Of a DNA stretch of 64,000 nt, positions 21,690 to 34,802 are shown piece after piece. The DNA comes from Hirsutella rhossiliensis (lineage: Eukaryota; Ascomycota; Sordariomycetes; Hypocreales; Ophiocordycipitaceae), in NCBI RefSeq assembly GCF_020360975.1, contig NW_025408667.1:6696001-6760000 (forward strand), in the 5' to 3' direction. The notes below the pieces were generated by a model. It was not told the origin of the DNA. It ran no database searches and was given only the letters and a program-made list of their open reading frames with translations. Made by a program: the position numbers and the translations under genes. Positions within the stretch are counted from its first letter, which is position 1; each line of letters starts with the position of its first letter.

Positions 21690-23520
21690 AGGCCCCCCCT
21701 CGCGGCAAACGGCCCTTGTTTCCCTGAACCTCCCTCCCGCCTCCCCCTTTTCACCGGTCTCGCCTGTCTGTGCCTTTGTGCGCGCGCGCGGCCCTCAGTT
21801 GCCGGAGCTTGGTGAGCGGTCGTCGTCCTGAGTCATGCCCAGTCCCGAGGCTGTCGGCATGCTTTCCTCCCCCCGGAGAGTACCGTTTCTCATGCGCGTG
21901 ACAACGGGCCAGAGGAGCGGGCAACGGGGACGGTCAGGGGGGCGTGTGCAATTCGCCGTCGGCGAGCGAATGAAAAGACGCTTCTCTCCGGAGCTGCGTG
22001 GGCACCGGGTCAAAAGAAGCTCGCAGGCCGCACGGGCGGGCGGGCGGCTCAGACAAGGGTTGAGCGTTGCCGTGTGTGGATCGGATGCGATGATGACGGG
22101 AAGGTAAATTGGCAACAGTTTCTAATCTCCCTCTTTTTCGCTGGGCACCAAGAGAGGGAGCGAGGGAGGTGGGAGAAAAAGGTGAGAGCGCGAGAGGCAG
22201 CTGCCTTGATCAATCTTACCCCGCCGCCGTCACACTCTTCGTTGACGAGCCACACGCCAGAGAGGGGGAAGAAGCATGTAAGAAAGGGCCAAACGGGGGG
22301 GGGGGTGGGCATGGACAAGGCCCTCCAAGGAAGCGAAGAAGCGGGTGGAAGTAGGAAGGTTAAGTTAACTAATGGTTAGGTAGTAAACAGGTGCACGCAC
22401 AAGAAGCATGTTCCTGCTGCCTGCCAGATGCTATCGCCCCGGTTAACGCTCTCTCTCTCGTTAGGTGTACAGTAACTTATGTACAGTACATACGAGTTCT
22501 GGGTGCTACAGGGTGCTACAGGGTGCTACAGGGTCCGGATCGACACCAAGTATTCGATACACGGGTCCGTGCGTGCATCGACGCCTCCCTCCCGGTACGG
22601 CCTACCCGAGCCCGAGACCCTTCCATCAACAGGGTAGCAAAAGCCCTGTCGAGGTCATGTGATGCCTGTCCGATGGGAGCGCAAAGCACATCATGCCTGC
22701 CTCGACCCTGGTCCGTCCGTATTGCAGATTATCCCTAATATCGCAAAGTCAATCACGAAGCCCCGACATGAGCTGCCCGTGGCCGTCTCGAAGCGGAAGC
22801 TCGCCCGGGCACCATGGGCACTGCATCCCACTGTTGGCCGGGAATCAATGTAATGTATATAGATAGGAATTTTACATCAGATGCGTAAATCAGACGTCCG
22901 ATTGTTGCGCCCAACCCGGTTCCACCGTCTCCATCTAAACAACTGGGTCTCGCCATTGAAGGTATATTGCTGCGGGCAACTCATGTCCGGCTGCCCAGCC
23001 ACCCGCGGCAACGCCCCATACGCCGCTCCCGCCTCTTTCTCTCTCAAGGGTTTTCTGTTTGGTTGGACAAAGGAAAAACACGTTGCCGGCCTTTCTGCTT
23101 CAAGCAAGCCGAAACAGTAGCAGGGGGGGCTAGAGTCAGGCTCGCCCTTTCTCAGTCTATGTGGTAGGGGTATTTGTGCTCTGGTTGTTTAACGTCTCGA
23201 GCAGAGACAAAGATCCAATACACAATATCATGTGTCGAGCTAAAACGTGCCGAGGCCAAGTGAAGAAAACAGACCGCGCACAAGCGGCGCCGTAGAATCG
23301 AAGGGGGAATAAAACAAAAGATCGTATAGCGGAGCAGAAAAGTCGGGGAAATCAAGCCGCCACTTTGTGTTAATATAATGAGAGCAATGTGATGCCCTCC
23401 GACACCGAAAAAAAACGCCGTTTATATGCGAAACGAACAGCCGACAGGGTCTCATGTAGCCCCTGTTCTCGATTGGGGTCATATCCCCAGTTCTGCGCCC
23501 GGGACCCGGGCAATCTTCAC
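21690..23520. other. Spacer between HSP70-like gene start and kinase gene end
   Basis: No gene is supported. The first ~500 bp is purine/GC-rich (HSP70-like promoter side). A short triple repeat lies at 22501-22530. The last few hundred bases should be the kinase 3' UTR. Confidence 0.5.
22501..22534. repeat. Three exact copies of a 10-bp unit
   Basis: GGGTGCTACA is repeated three times in a row, followed by GGGT. It sits just after a GTACAGTAC palindrome. Confidence 0.75.
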
Positions 23521-25921
23521 CTAGAATCTGTTGCTAGCGGCCCAGATGCTCGCGGACGCTGAAGCACCCCACTCGCTTCCCTCGTACGGCGGCGTCGGCC
23601 ACTTGTACTGGCGGTCCGACTTCTTGCCGAGATCGAGCGGTTTCGGCGTCAGTGCCTCTTGGCCGTCTCCGTACAGCACCTGGGTGCCGCTCGTCGATGG
23701 CGACGGGCTGGGGTAAGGATGAGAGCTGGTCAGACCCAGGTTACTCGTCGATTGCCGCAGCGGCTTGCTGGTCCCATCCATCCGATTCATGGTTCGTTGC
23801 GTCGTCGACAAGGCCTCGTCCAGAAACTCGTCTTCTTCCGCCGGGGCTTCGTACTGCTGCACGCCTTGAGCGGCCTGGGCGCGTCGTGTGCGGCTCGAGA
23901 TGGGCCCCCCTCGAGCAACTCCAATGAGGTTGTCGACCGACCGGGCCTGCTGTTGGGGCAACGAGTGGTGCCGCTTCAGCTTGCTGCTAGACGTGGACTG
24001 ATGCGTTGGGGGTACGGGAGATCGTGGATCCACGGGATGCTGGACATCGCGGAGGGCCCTGTCCAGAGATTCATAGGCCTCGGGCTTGGGGGCAGGGCTC
24101 TGCTGCTGGTCAACCACCATCGAAGACCGATTGCTAGCCCAAGGCCCGCAGCCGATCTGGGCTTCCATGTCTTCGTACGAGGGTGAGGCGGGTGTTTGGT
24201 GGCGACCCGAAAAGCGTCTGGCCCGCTTGCGTAAGTGGGAAAAGAAGCTCTCCTTGTGGCCGTTGGGCGGTGACGCGAGCCCCGTGTTGCCGTTGAGAGC
24301 GCGCTCGGCCTGCTGGCGATGAATCTCGGCGTAGTTGTTGGTGCTCGAGGCCACGGACAGCTGCCTGCCAATCTTCTTCGACTTTTCCTGATGACGGCCA
24401 TTAGCGCTAGCTTCGGGTTGTCCATTGTTGGCACGGGCAGTTACAGCATCCGATAGCGGCGAGATGGGCCGAATCGTGGGCAGGATGGGCATTGGGGCCA
24501 CGTTGGACAGTCCGTTGGTCCATGTGCTCCGCTTGCCGGCGCCGGCGCGCAGCTTCCCAGAGACGAGGTCGGGGGTCCCCGTGGCGTGCATCGCGGGCGG
24601 CCGCGGGGCTGCGTTGTCCTTGGCGTGTGTGTGGGCCGCGGCCAGCTCGGGCGGCTCGCCACGGCCAATAAGGGACTTGCGGAACCATGATGGCTTTGAA
24701 GAGCCCTGCGTAGCGCCGTGCGTGTCCTTGCTGGAGCGGCTCAAGTCTGACTGCTTGCGTCCAAGCATCTTGGAGGTTGAAGACCTGGGCGTCAGCGGAT
24801 CCATGGCGTCCAGGAAATAGTCGTGATCGAGGGCCTGGGACGAGGTAGGTCGATTCTTGGGGTCCCACATCAGACACCAGGTGACGAAGCTGCTGAGGGC
24901 AGGGGGCCACTGGGGAGTCTGCAGGATGGTGTCCATGGCATGAGGCGCCATCTTGGGAAACGAGAAACCAAGCTTCCCAGCCAGCCGAGTGCCTTCTCTC
25001 CAGTCTCCGCCCCCGACGCGGACTCCGGCCTTGTTGTACCAGTTTCCGGGGCTGCCCATGATTTCGCAGACGCGCCAAACCTGGTCCACCTCGTTTCCCC
25101 CAGGGAACAACGGCTTCAGGGTGGCTACCTCCACGGCCATAGCGCCGACGGCCCAGATGTCGACAGGCGCCGAGTACTCGCCGGCCCGCAGTAGCACCTC
25201 GGGCGCGCGGTACCATCTCGTCGAGACATAAGTCGTGTAGGGCAGCTTGGAATGGGTTTCGCGGGCGAGGCCAAAGTCGGCTAGCTTGATGGTGTAGGTC
25301 GGGGGTGTCGACGGCGGGGTGACGAGGGAGGAGTAGCGGCGAAAGGAGTTTGAGGCTTCATGAAGCGCCGAGGTCGAGACGAGGATGTTTTCTGGTTTGA
25401 TGTCACGGTGGAAGAAATGGTGCGAGTGGATGTGCTCAAGGCCCTGCATAATCTGAAAGAGGATGCTCTTGACGCTGGAGTTGTCGAGGCACTTGTGATC
25501 CCTAGCCTTCATCAACTGGTAAAGGTTGCCCTCCATGTACTCCATACAGATGTGCAGCTTTTTGCTGTACGGGTCCAGGAAGATGTCCAGGGCGGGGACG
25601 AGGTGAGGGTGCTGGGGCAATGTGCGCAGGAAGACGACTTCGCGCAGCTCCAGGCACGGCGCAAGGGAGTCAAACGTCTTCTTCATCGACTTGATAGCGA
25701 CCTGAGGTTTCCGAGGTTACAAGACGTCAGGAGATGCAGGAGCAGGAACAACTCACCACCGAGCCTCGGCGGGCGACATTGGCACCAGCCGTCCTTACTC
25801 TGGCAAGCACGACGCTGCCAAAGCTCCCGTCGCCAATCTCCTTGAGCACTTCGAAGCGGTCCTCGAGAGCCATGTGTCCGTGGGGCTGCCCGCGCGGCGT
25901 CAAATCACCGGCGACTGTCAT
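23521..25921 (-). CDS. ime2: Ime2/RCK-type serine/threonine protein kinase
   Basis: Two exons (25921-25757 and 25701-23521) give 781 residues. The kinase domain shows the Gly loop IGDGSFGSVVLAR, the VAIKSMKK lysine just after the intron, HRDIKPEN (about 153-160), DFG (197-199) and a T-x-Y activation motif, LPYTTYVSTRWYRAPE (TTY at about 211-213). This motif, together with the Ser/Pro-rich insert between the catalytic loop and DFG, marks the Ime2/MAK/RCK branch of CMGC kinases. These kinases regulate meiosis, sexual development and nutrient responses in fungi. The C-terminal ~450 residues are low-complexity and end in WAASNRF. The upstream ATG at 25921 was used because it is the first in-frame Met of the exon; a second Met (GHMALEDRF) 17 codons in is a plausible alternative. 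An unusually long gene-free region precedes it. Confidence 0.9.
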
Positions 25922-28900
25922 GTTGCCGACGGGCGACGCCGACAGCTCGTTCTCCTGACGGGGGCCGTGGGACTGAATTCGCCGTCAGGACTCGGCCCTG
26001 TCGGGCAGAGGCAGAGGCTGGGGCGCGCAGTGCCTGCTGAGGAAGCCGGGAAAACGAGCGAGCTCCGTGCAAGAAGCTGCAGGCGAGTTACTGGTGCATC
26101 TAGGCCGGTCAGGTGCGTCGGGGCGAGGGACGAGATTGGTCGGGATGAAAGGAGAGGGGCGTTGCGCAACTGGCGCCGAGAAGGACAGGTCGGGAAGGCC
26201 GAGGTCGAAGTTTACACAGAGAGAGGGAGCAGTGAGAGGGGAGAAGGAGTGACTGGAGTGAGCGTGATGACGAGAGAGGATCGAGTTGATATTGCGACAG
26301 GAGGAAAAGTGAAATGGAAAAGGGGAGGAGGGCGAGAGAGCTCTTGGCTGGCGACCAGGGGTGCAGGCGGCGGCGGTGGTGGTGGTAGCTCGAGCCCGCT
26401 GATCAGGTACCTCGTCTCCGTCGGTCGGTCGGTACCGGGATGTGTAATGGAATAGGGGAGACGACAAATAACGCTTGCCGCAGTGGATGTTGCCGGTCTG
26501 TCGTCAACGAATGAGCCGGGGCTGACGTCGTCGGAGATGGCAGACGACAGAAGCAGCAAGTCGCGAGGGTCACGCGTGGATAAAGGCGAAAGGAAAAGGA
26601 AAGGAGGCGAGACCCAAATCGGAGGGAATCGAGGGCGGTTGGATGGGGGGGGAGAGGAGAGGGGGGGGGGATGGGGAATGAGAGGGAGAGCGATACAGGG
26701 TCGGCCAGGGACGTGGGGAATGCCCCAGAAGTCCAGTCGACGGCAGAGTTGCTGGTGGTGGTGGTGCGAGTCACCGGAGGAGGGTGCTGAGTTGCTCTCT
26801 GGCGGAGAGGGGGGAGCGTGTGTCGCAGGTAGCGGAGAGAGAGAAATGCACGCCACTCGTACCGCGCCTGTTGGTCATGTACCGGAGGTACCGTGCGAGA
26901 AAGCACCGACGGGCGGACTTGTACAAAATGGCACACAGGCCGGGAGCGATCAGAAGGGTGTACTTACGGTGGATTCGACAGGGCCTTGGGAGGAGGAAAA
27001 GAGACCCGGCCCCCTGTAAAGTAGTAGCATGAATTGCTGGTTGCCGGAGGAGACGATGAGCTAGGGGAAGATTTGGGGGGGTCCCGTTCGGGGGGCGGAA
27101 GATTTCGGTGGTGTGCCGCCCCTCCCCCTTGCCAGGCCTGTACCAGCCAAGGGCATCGGGTCGGTACCAGCACCGCCCAGCTGGACGGTTTCGGGCATGT
27201 ACTCCGTACTGTATGTACACCGCATTGTGCCTGCTCTGTGCAAAGCCGTCCGTCCATGCATGTGCTCAACGGAACCGATAGCTGGGACCTGGTAGCGGCA
27301 CTCACCCACTCCACTGGCAATGCTGCCACGAGTGGTAGCGGGACTTGTCGCGGCGGCGCGGCTGAGACCCGCGACACCTCGGACCTGGCCAGGGCGGTAC
27401 CGGGGCTCGTCGTACTGGGTACAGGCAGCCATGCCGAAGGCGACCCAAAAGACAGGTAATCCGTGCCTGTCAGCGCAGAGGGTAGCAGTGCTCTACCAAG
27501 CACCAAGGTAGCGGGAGCCTAGCAGGGCAAGCACTAGTACTTTGGCTGCCTTTGGTACCGTGCACAACTCGCCGTCGGCCAGACAGGTTGCGAGGCAATG
27601 CGAGATACAGGCCCCCACCGGGAATTGCCTGCAAGCTTGCGGGCCCTGCCAAGTACCCGGCTCGAGGCAGGTACTCGCACCTGGAGTCTCAACCAGGCGA
27701 GGCACAAGGCACCGCTGACACTCCGCCGCCAAGAAAAGGAGGCCCGGCCTACTCCGTACCAGGAACTTGCATGCCAAAGCTTCCTCCAAATCTCGCAAGT
27801 GGAGACTCCGGCGGTCCCCAGTAAACTGGAGCCCTGCAGGCCCCTTGGCAGGTTGCTTTTGTCACTGCTTCAAATTGGGCAATTTGCGCGGACGACCAAG
27901 GGGCCGATTTCATCAGCAGTGAAAATGTCCTGCGTCCGCTCTCACTTGTCCAAGAGGATGATTGCAGCATGTGGGCGAGAACTCGAACTCGTATCAACAG
28001 CCGCGAGGTACCTGTATCTTTCTTGATGGCGTGGACGGTGACCAACCTCGGCACCCAGAAGGCGCGAATTCATGTACAGTACACCAGTACTTACAGGATT
28101 TACAGGGGCACGTCTTTTCGATCCAGGCGAGACGGAGGCGTCATGCCCAAAAGGGTGCGAGGGGCTGGCTAGGTACCGTCTAGTACTGTACAGGACAGTA
28201 CAGAGTAGATGGGAGGGAAGATCGGTACTATACGCTCAAGAATCTTTATCCAAGTCGTCGTCTCGCCGTCTTTGTCCTCTGTTGGTGCACTGCTGGTGCA
28301 GACGTCTTGCCTACACATGTGCAGGTACGATGGATGTACATACGTATGTATGTGCGATGCTTGCAGCAAGAAAGCGAGGCGAGCGCGAACGCTGCTGCAG
28401 CAACCACTCGGAGCCTGAAAAAGACAATCGGGCTCGCATCGAAGGGCCGTTGCCAGAACGGGATGAAGCGCCATGCAGGACGCGGACGACAGCACACCAC
28501 CCGTTGACCAGTGACGAGCGTGGGGTCGGGATACTCCCAGTTCGCCCAGGCCATTTCATCGGGTTAACACAGATGACAAGAGTCAGCCGCGCGTCATTCC
28601 CTAGGCATGGAAAGCTGGTCCCTGGGGGAGTCCCTGGGGGGGGAATGCAAGCGTCAATCTGTACGTACCGCACACAATAGCACAGGCAAAGAGCAGCATG
28701 GCATCCACGAGGTGGGGAAACGCCTTTTGGAGGGAGGCGAAAAGGAACCCGGCTTGCCGCTGGGATGACGACGGCGCAGGGAGCTCGGCCTCCCCCGACC
28801 AGCTCCTTGCGCGTATCGTACAGTAGTACTTGCTTGCCCATGACGAGATGAGCGGCTGCTAGGATTGACAGAATGGCCTGGTCGTTGGACGCCGCAAATG

Positions 28901-31900
28901 GCGCTGCTGGCACCGACCGGCCAAGGACAGTCAAAGGTCATCAACGGTCATTTTCAGCCGTGCCTCTTCCCAAGTACAAAAGTACGTGCGCACGAGAGAG
29001 AGTGAAAAGTCGGCTGAACTTTGCGGTACAGTAAGCGATGTCGCTATAGGTGAAAAACGCACTGTGCACAAGTGGGATTGCGTGCCTCGGATTTTCTTCG
29101 GCCGTGTCCGTTGCCTCAAGCGGCACACTGTGCCTAGGACAGGCTCTTGCCCCCTGCGAGAGCCAACAAGAGCATTAGCGAAGGGGGCGGGGGGAAGGTG
29201 ATGACACATCCGAGGTTCTCCGAGTCGGGCACGTCGTTGCCATTGTCAGCGCGTGCGCATGCCGGCCGGCCTCGGTGCATCCCGTGCCCAAGTGCATCTT
29301 TGTGTTGGAGGGATGCATTCGGCACTTGACGCGACGACGCGACAGACATGCGTCGATGCCTCGTAATGCCAGCAGCGTTTGTGAAGCGAGTCTTAGTAAT
29401 GCACATAGGACAGTGTACAGAAACAGTCTTCGTACGGTACGTATTTTACATTCAGTACAGTAACAAAGTCGCAGCCGGAGGCCCCGCCAAAAAGCATCAG
29501 GCTGCGCCCTCTTTCTCTCTCTCTTGTTGAGAGTTTGCTGTCTCCAAACTCAAGCTCACCAGCATTGTAATTATGGCAACAGCCACAATCATACGCGCCA
29601 TGCTTTTTTCTTGCCCTTTTTCTTTTTCCATCCAGCCCTCTATCGCCTGCCCAATGCCATGCACGGTCGCTGCCACGGGGCTCGAGCGGCGCGTCTCGAC
29701 ACTGACGGCGGCCGTCTCTGCCTACAGTACCCGGCACGGAGCCCAATGTCTTTGTTGGTTGCCATTGCCGTCCTCGGACTCGACGACTCGGTTGTCTCTG
29801 CAACGGCTCGCGTGCGAGACAAAGGACGGGACGGTGCAGACAGTAATTTGATGGGTCAAAACGTCAATCAATCACGCCGACCCGCGGCTCGTCTCGTCTC
29901 GTCTGCCTGGACCTGATTGCTCGACCTGATTGCGCGACATGCCGGCCCGGGCGTGTAACACAGTCGGCGCACTCGTATTCCGCGAAGAAGGAAACAGAGG
30001 GCTGAAGGCTCATGCTCTGTAGTGATGAAACGGGGCGGGTCGGGTGGCCATGCGTCCGTCATGCCATCTGTCTGTCTGTTTCTTCTTTTTCACTTCGCCC
30101 GCCACGCTGCGGCAGAGGCGGTTTTGTGTGTCTCTTTCTCGCCGCCCATTATGCTGCTTGCTTGGCGTGCTTGGACAAGGATCCAAATGTTGCATGACCC
30201 GCTCGCGTGGCATCTCATGCGTGTTCTTCGTCGTTGTCTTGCCGCCCGTCCTTTGCCGCCTGGGTCCCCATTGATGCTTTATCCTGGCGCATGTATTTTT
30301 GTTCCATGCTTTCTGCGAAATACGGGGCTCCTTATCATGTCATGTTTCCTCGTGTGGCAAGTTGCCTTTGTTGATGCGTGCGTGTTTGCATGGACGACGA
30401 CGATGCGCCCGTGTCATGACGGCATCCTAACACGAGCCCGCCGAGTACACATCAAAGTGCAGTAAGCGTGTACGCATGCAAACGCGCATTCCTCGGGCGG
30501 ACCAGCTGCACGGCACAGCACACGGCATCTCTGCCCGGGAGGAAGAGGGAGGGGAGCAGTCGATGCCGCTGCCCGTCCGCCCGCCTGTCGGATCGCTCCC
30601 CTTGCCCTTGGGTGCTGCACTCTCTCCTCGGCTGATTACTTCGTACAGTACAGTACGGATAGCCTTCCTCAGCAAACGACAGACCACCATGGCGGAAAGA
30701 GTGAGACATGAAGGCAAACAAAGTTGTTCGTTCGTGCGCCGGTAGCGGCACAGACTATTCGGGTGGTGGCAACTTGCCCTGCGCCCCTTGCACTCACTCT
30801 CACCATCTCCCCCCTGGCCTTGTCCCTTGTTCTACTTCAAGAGATCGTCGTCGTCGGTGTGGAGCAAAAAGGAAAGCGTCGTCCCTCTGCTCGTGTCACA
30901 GTCTGGTCATGGCTCTCTCTCTGTCGATATCGACCAGCCAACCAACCGTCCTATCTCTTCCAAAGCCAGCAAGAGGGTAGGAGAGAAAACAACCCCCCTT
31001 TTGCCCCCGGCTGCTTTCAGTGTCAACCGAAACCACCTAGTCAGACCAGATCCAAAAGGGAGAGGCAAGAGGACGAGATGCTTCTCCTCCTTCTCCGTTT
31101 GCCGGCCCGTGCTCGCTCTTCTCTTTGCTTTGTGTCCCCGCCTCTTCTCTCCCTCCCAGATGGTCCCAACGCAAGGGCAACGAACAAACGGGCGGATGGG
31201 GCCGACTGCTGCCATTCGACGGCATCTGGCACGGACGCTCGACTCAGCACCAGCGCCCCGTGCCCTCTCCGTGTCTCTCTGACTCTCGTCTGTGCCGCTG
31301 CGCTAATGATCGTCCAAGTGTCACAAGTCATCCCCCCTCCCCCAAGCTTAGCGCGGCACTTGTCTCTCTATAACGCGCCCTAGGCTAGCTCTAGAGAACC
31401 AGACCGGGCACTTGGCTCGTCGAAACCGTGCCAAAGTATTGCAAGGGGGCCGGCCGCGCCAGGATCGGTGCCGCCCTGGCCCTGCCCGCGCCAAGCGGCG
31501 GCATCTCGTCGCGACGGCGCGGGCGGGATCAGATCGGCTACAGAGCTGGTGCCCGGGCTACCATCCTGTGCCCTGCAGAACGGTGAAGAGACCTCTCGCC
31601 CTGGCTGGATGAGCGAGTGGTGCCTTGATGCGGACAATGAGCAGGATAAGACAACGGGTTCGGTAGCGCGTCCAGTTCGGTGCTGCAATTTGACGCGCTA
31701 CAGAGTATGGACGCCGGATTCCTCTCCTCCAGAAATAAGCCGCCGAAACCAAAGTCCTGGTTTGAGGCAGCCAAGGAGGAAGACAAGAATGCTCTGTGCT
31801 GGGTTCACTCGCCTCAGACCATGCGCCTCTCTTTTTCACCCAACTGGACGCGTCCGCCTTGCGGCCCGACTAAACAAGTGAGGCCCTTTCTCACGCGTGC

Positions 31901-34802
31901 GTGCGCGCCATGGAAGGGGGGCGTGAAGGGGGCAAAGACGATCGGCGCTACAGGCTTACCCGGTTCTTCGTATCCCGGAGTAAAATCTGCGAGGGGAGTC
32001 GAGATTGCTTGCGGGCGGTCAAGTTGTCTTGGATTTGCTGCGGGAACCGGAGGCCTGGGTAGTCAGGTAATAGTCTGCAGAGCTGTCAAGGCTGTCCCTG
32101 CGCGCGGGAAGAGACACCATCGCCTTTCAGCCCTGTAGTCAGCCGCCTGAGCACCAACTCCACGCCGGGAGGCCACCAGTCTTGGTTGATGCCGTAGGCG
32201 CAAGGCAGAGGTTACAACTGCGCAGAGGCGCTTGGATTGGAGGGACGGATAGTTATGTTACGGACACGTTTGGGAACGCGCTGCAAGAGCCGCGTGTGCA
32301 TCTGCTCCGTTACTGTGAGGCGTGGTAGTCGTTGACTCCCAACTGGCCGCCCGCCTTGGGCCGCTGTGCAGCGAGAGCTGAGTCGGGTCAGAAGACAGTT
32401 CAGGGCCAGTGAGAGGGGTTAGCGAAGGAATAGGAGCGTCGCCCTGTCCCCGTCTCCCAACGGGCCCCTTCACGTTGTTCCTCAGCACGCTGTCCATAGC
32501 AGCACAAGGCGTGGGTGAGTCCCCTGCGTCAGAGTCTCGTCAAGCTGAAATCAAATAGTCGGTCAAGCCTCCCACGGCTTTGAGGCGCCTGCCGTGTCTT
32601 GTTCTTGTTTCTATTGACGATGCTCCTCGCTGGGCCGAAATGACCAGATGGCAGGCGAACCCGTGTTTCGTCGAAATCTCCCAGCCGGTTATGGGTCCAA
32701 AGTCCTGCAGGGTAGTAACAGTGATGTCAACGGGTTGTTTGACTTCTCTCTGGTGCTCAGCCGAAGAGCCTGGTCATAGGGCATCGGCCAGTTGATAAAG
32801 AATGAATAATGGGAATCCTTGACCCTTTTGAATTCACTTGACGATGAAGGAAATGCACTGCCTCCCGACCAGGCCGAGGGGGTTGTCGCACCAAGTCGGT
32901 CAAGCTGCTCGAGATAACTCCCAGCAGGCCATGATCATCTTTGTGGTCGACCGCAGTCTGTCTTCGCTTCCCTTCGTATTTCGATCATCATGCTAATTCT
33001 GCGGATACAGAGTAGATGGGCTCCCCTACAGCTTTGCAGGCCGGTTTGAAACCAGTCAGTTGAGAAACTACTATCAACCACCCTTTCTGGCGATGACGAC
33101 CCTTTTATACATTCAGTCCAAAACGTACCCTGAGATATTCCGACGAACTCCTGCGATGAATGCCAATGTATCGCAAGCTCCTCCGGCTCCCCACCAGCCA
33201 CTTCGCCAGGCCGCAACGGCGTCTGCATCCTCTGTCCAGCCATGTGTGGTGAAAACGACGGCACCCGCAAACAGGACACGGGCTCAAGCAGCCTGAATTC
33301 CCCCTTGCCTGAGGCGTATGGAGCCCCTAGAGCGGGTTGGAGTTCCCGCGGTCTGGTCAATACGAGTAGCTCCATGTGAATCTTACCGCGGCACATCTCG
33401 ATGGTTTTCAAACTCTTTGCAAGATGAATATAAATGTTGGAACGATCCGGCGATTGATTGCCAGTCTTCTTTGACCTCGGTTCTGTTGGATGTGTAAGGG
33501 TTAGTTTCTCCAACCCCTGAGCTCTCGGCAAGCCGCATCGACGGAATCTGGAGCTTGATTCTGACACCGGAACCTGTCATGGTCAGTATTACAACGCTTG
33601 AATATGGCAAACGAATCAACGCGCTCACCTAGATTTGCTGGCAGTGATGTGTTACCCTGGTGCAATCGAACAAGGCAGGAGCTGCCTTCAAGCTCGTTGG
33701 TAAGGGGTAACCGCCGTCCCTTGCAGGGGCTTTGAAAGCCACCATGGTGAGCCTGGCGTTTGAGGCGCTGACACTCGGGCTGGCCTGGCCTGGCGCATGG
33801 CAAACAGCAAATGATGCCTCCCTAGGCACTGTCCCGCACATGTCCTTGTCGGATCCCAATGTCTTTGAAATAGCTCATGCGGCTGGCGTGCGTAGATGCT
33901 CAAGAAGGTTGTGGGCGCTGCTCTGCTTGAGTAGACCCAAGGGCGGTCAAGGCCGTGCTGGCGACGAATGCGCAGAGTTTGCGAGATGCTCCTACCTAAC
34001 GTGTTAAGACACAGGAGAGAGCACAAGGCGCGTCGAAGCGAAAGTCTCGGCCCCGGAGCCGCTCGAGATGCGTCTGCTGTTTGGTGAGGAAGCGAGGCGG
34101 GCAGTTGCCTTGGACGCCCCCAGACTGCCAATGCAGCCTGGCGATGCCAGTACGGGTCTTCAAGACGATGTCGAGGGCTCGACAGGCATTTGGGACTTGG
34201 AGATGCAGACCTTTGGCTGGTCTTCAGTCTCGCTCTGGTCTTGAAGAACATTCGCCTGGCTGGCACGCCTTTCTCCCGAGGACGCCGTTTTCTCTGTCCA
34301 ACGAGCGGCACCAGCGAAGCATTGGCCTTGCAGCAAGCAGCAAGCAGCAAGCAGCAGACCAGCCCATCTGCCTAGTCGAGTAATGCAGTGAGTGGTGGTA
34401 ACGTCTCGTGGAGAGCTGGGCCTAGACATCAACATTGACGACGAGCCGTACAAGGCTCTTTCCCCTTTCGTCTGCCTGCCAGCTGTTGCCGGGTCTGCCT
34501 CTGCCTCAATCCTCAGGCTGCTCCCCTTTCTTTATCGGTCCCTCGCACGTGTCTGGCGTTATCGGCAGATATTTCAAGCCCTTTCACCCTTTTCTCTATT
34601 CCTCCTCTTCACCCTCCCTCTCATCCTCTTCTTCACCCTCTCATCCCCTTCTTCACTCTCTTCCTCTCCATCCACCTCTCTTCCTGTGCTCGTTCACCGC
34701 CTCCTGTCTTGCACGTCTTGCCTTCGCGCGCTGCACATACGAGCAACAATCTCTGCACGCACATGCTGTTTCCTCTCACTTCCCGTCAGCCCTAGAAGCA
34801 GC
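25922..34802. other. ~8.9 kb without a supported gene, upstream of the Ime2-type kinase
   Basis: Open frames up to about 220 codons exist on both strands but none carries a recognisable domain or conserved splice structure. Several only reflect CT/GA-rich low-complexity DNA (26.2-26.9, 30.7-31.4 and 34.5-34.8 kb). Base composition resembles the rest of the window, so this is not a RIP-degraded repeat. GTACAGTAC/GTACTGTAC palindromes recur (near 28.07, 28.19, 29.45 and 30.65 kb). It may be a long regulatory region, carry non-coding transcripts, or contain genes too divergent to see. Confidence 0.5.

Noticed and set aside
26212..26936. Overlapping minus-strand frames (178-214 codons)
   Set aside because: Pure translation of pyrimidine-rich DNA upstream of the kinase; Ser/Pro/Leu-rich without structure.
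30724..31383. 219-codon plus-strand frame
   Set aside because: Several overlapping frames of similar length exist in the same low-complexity stretch; no domain or intron logic.
32935..34350. Two minus-strand frames of 210 and 220 codons
   Set aside because: Irregular amino-acid composition, no recognisable motif, and no splice-linked neighbours.
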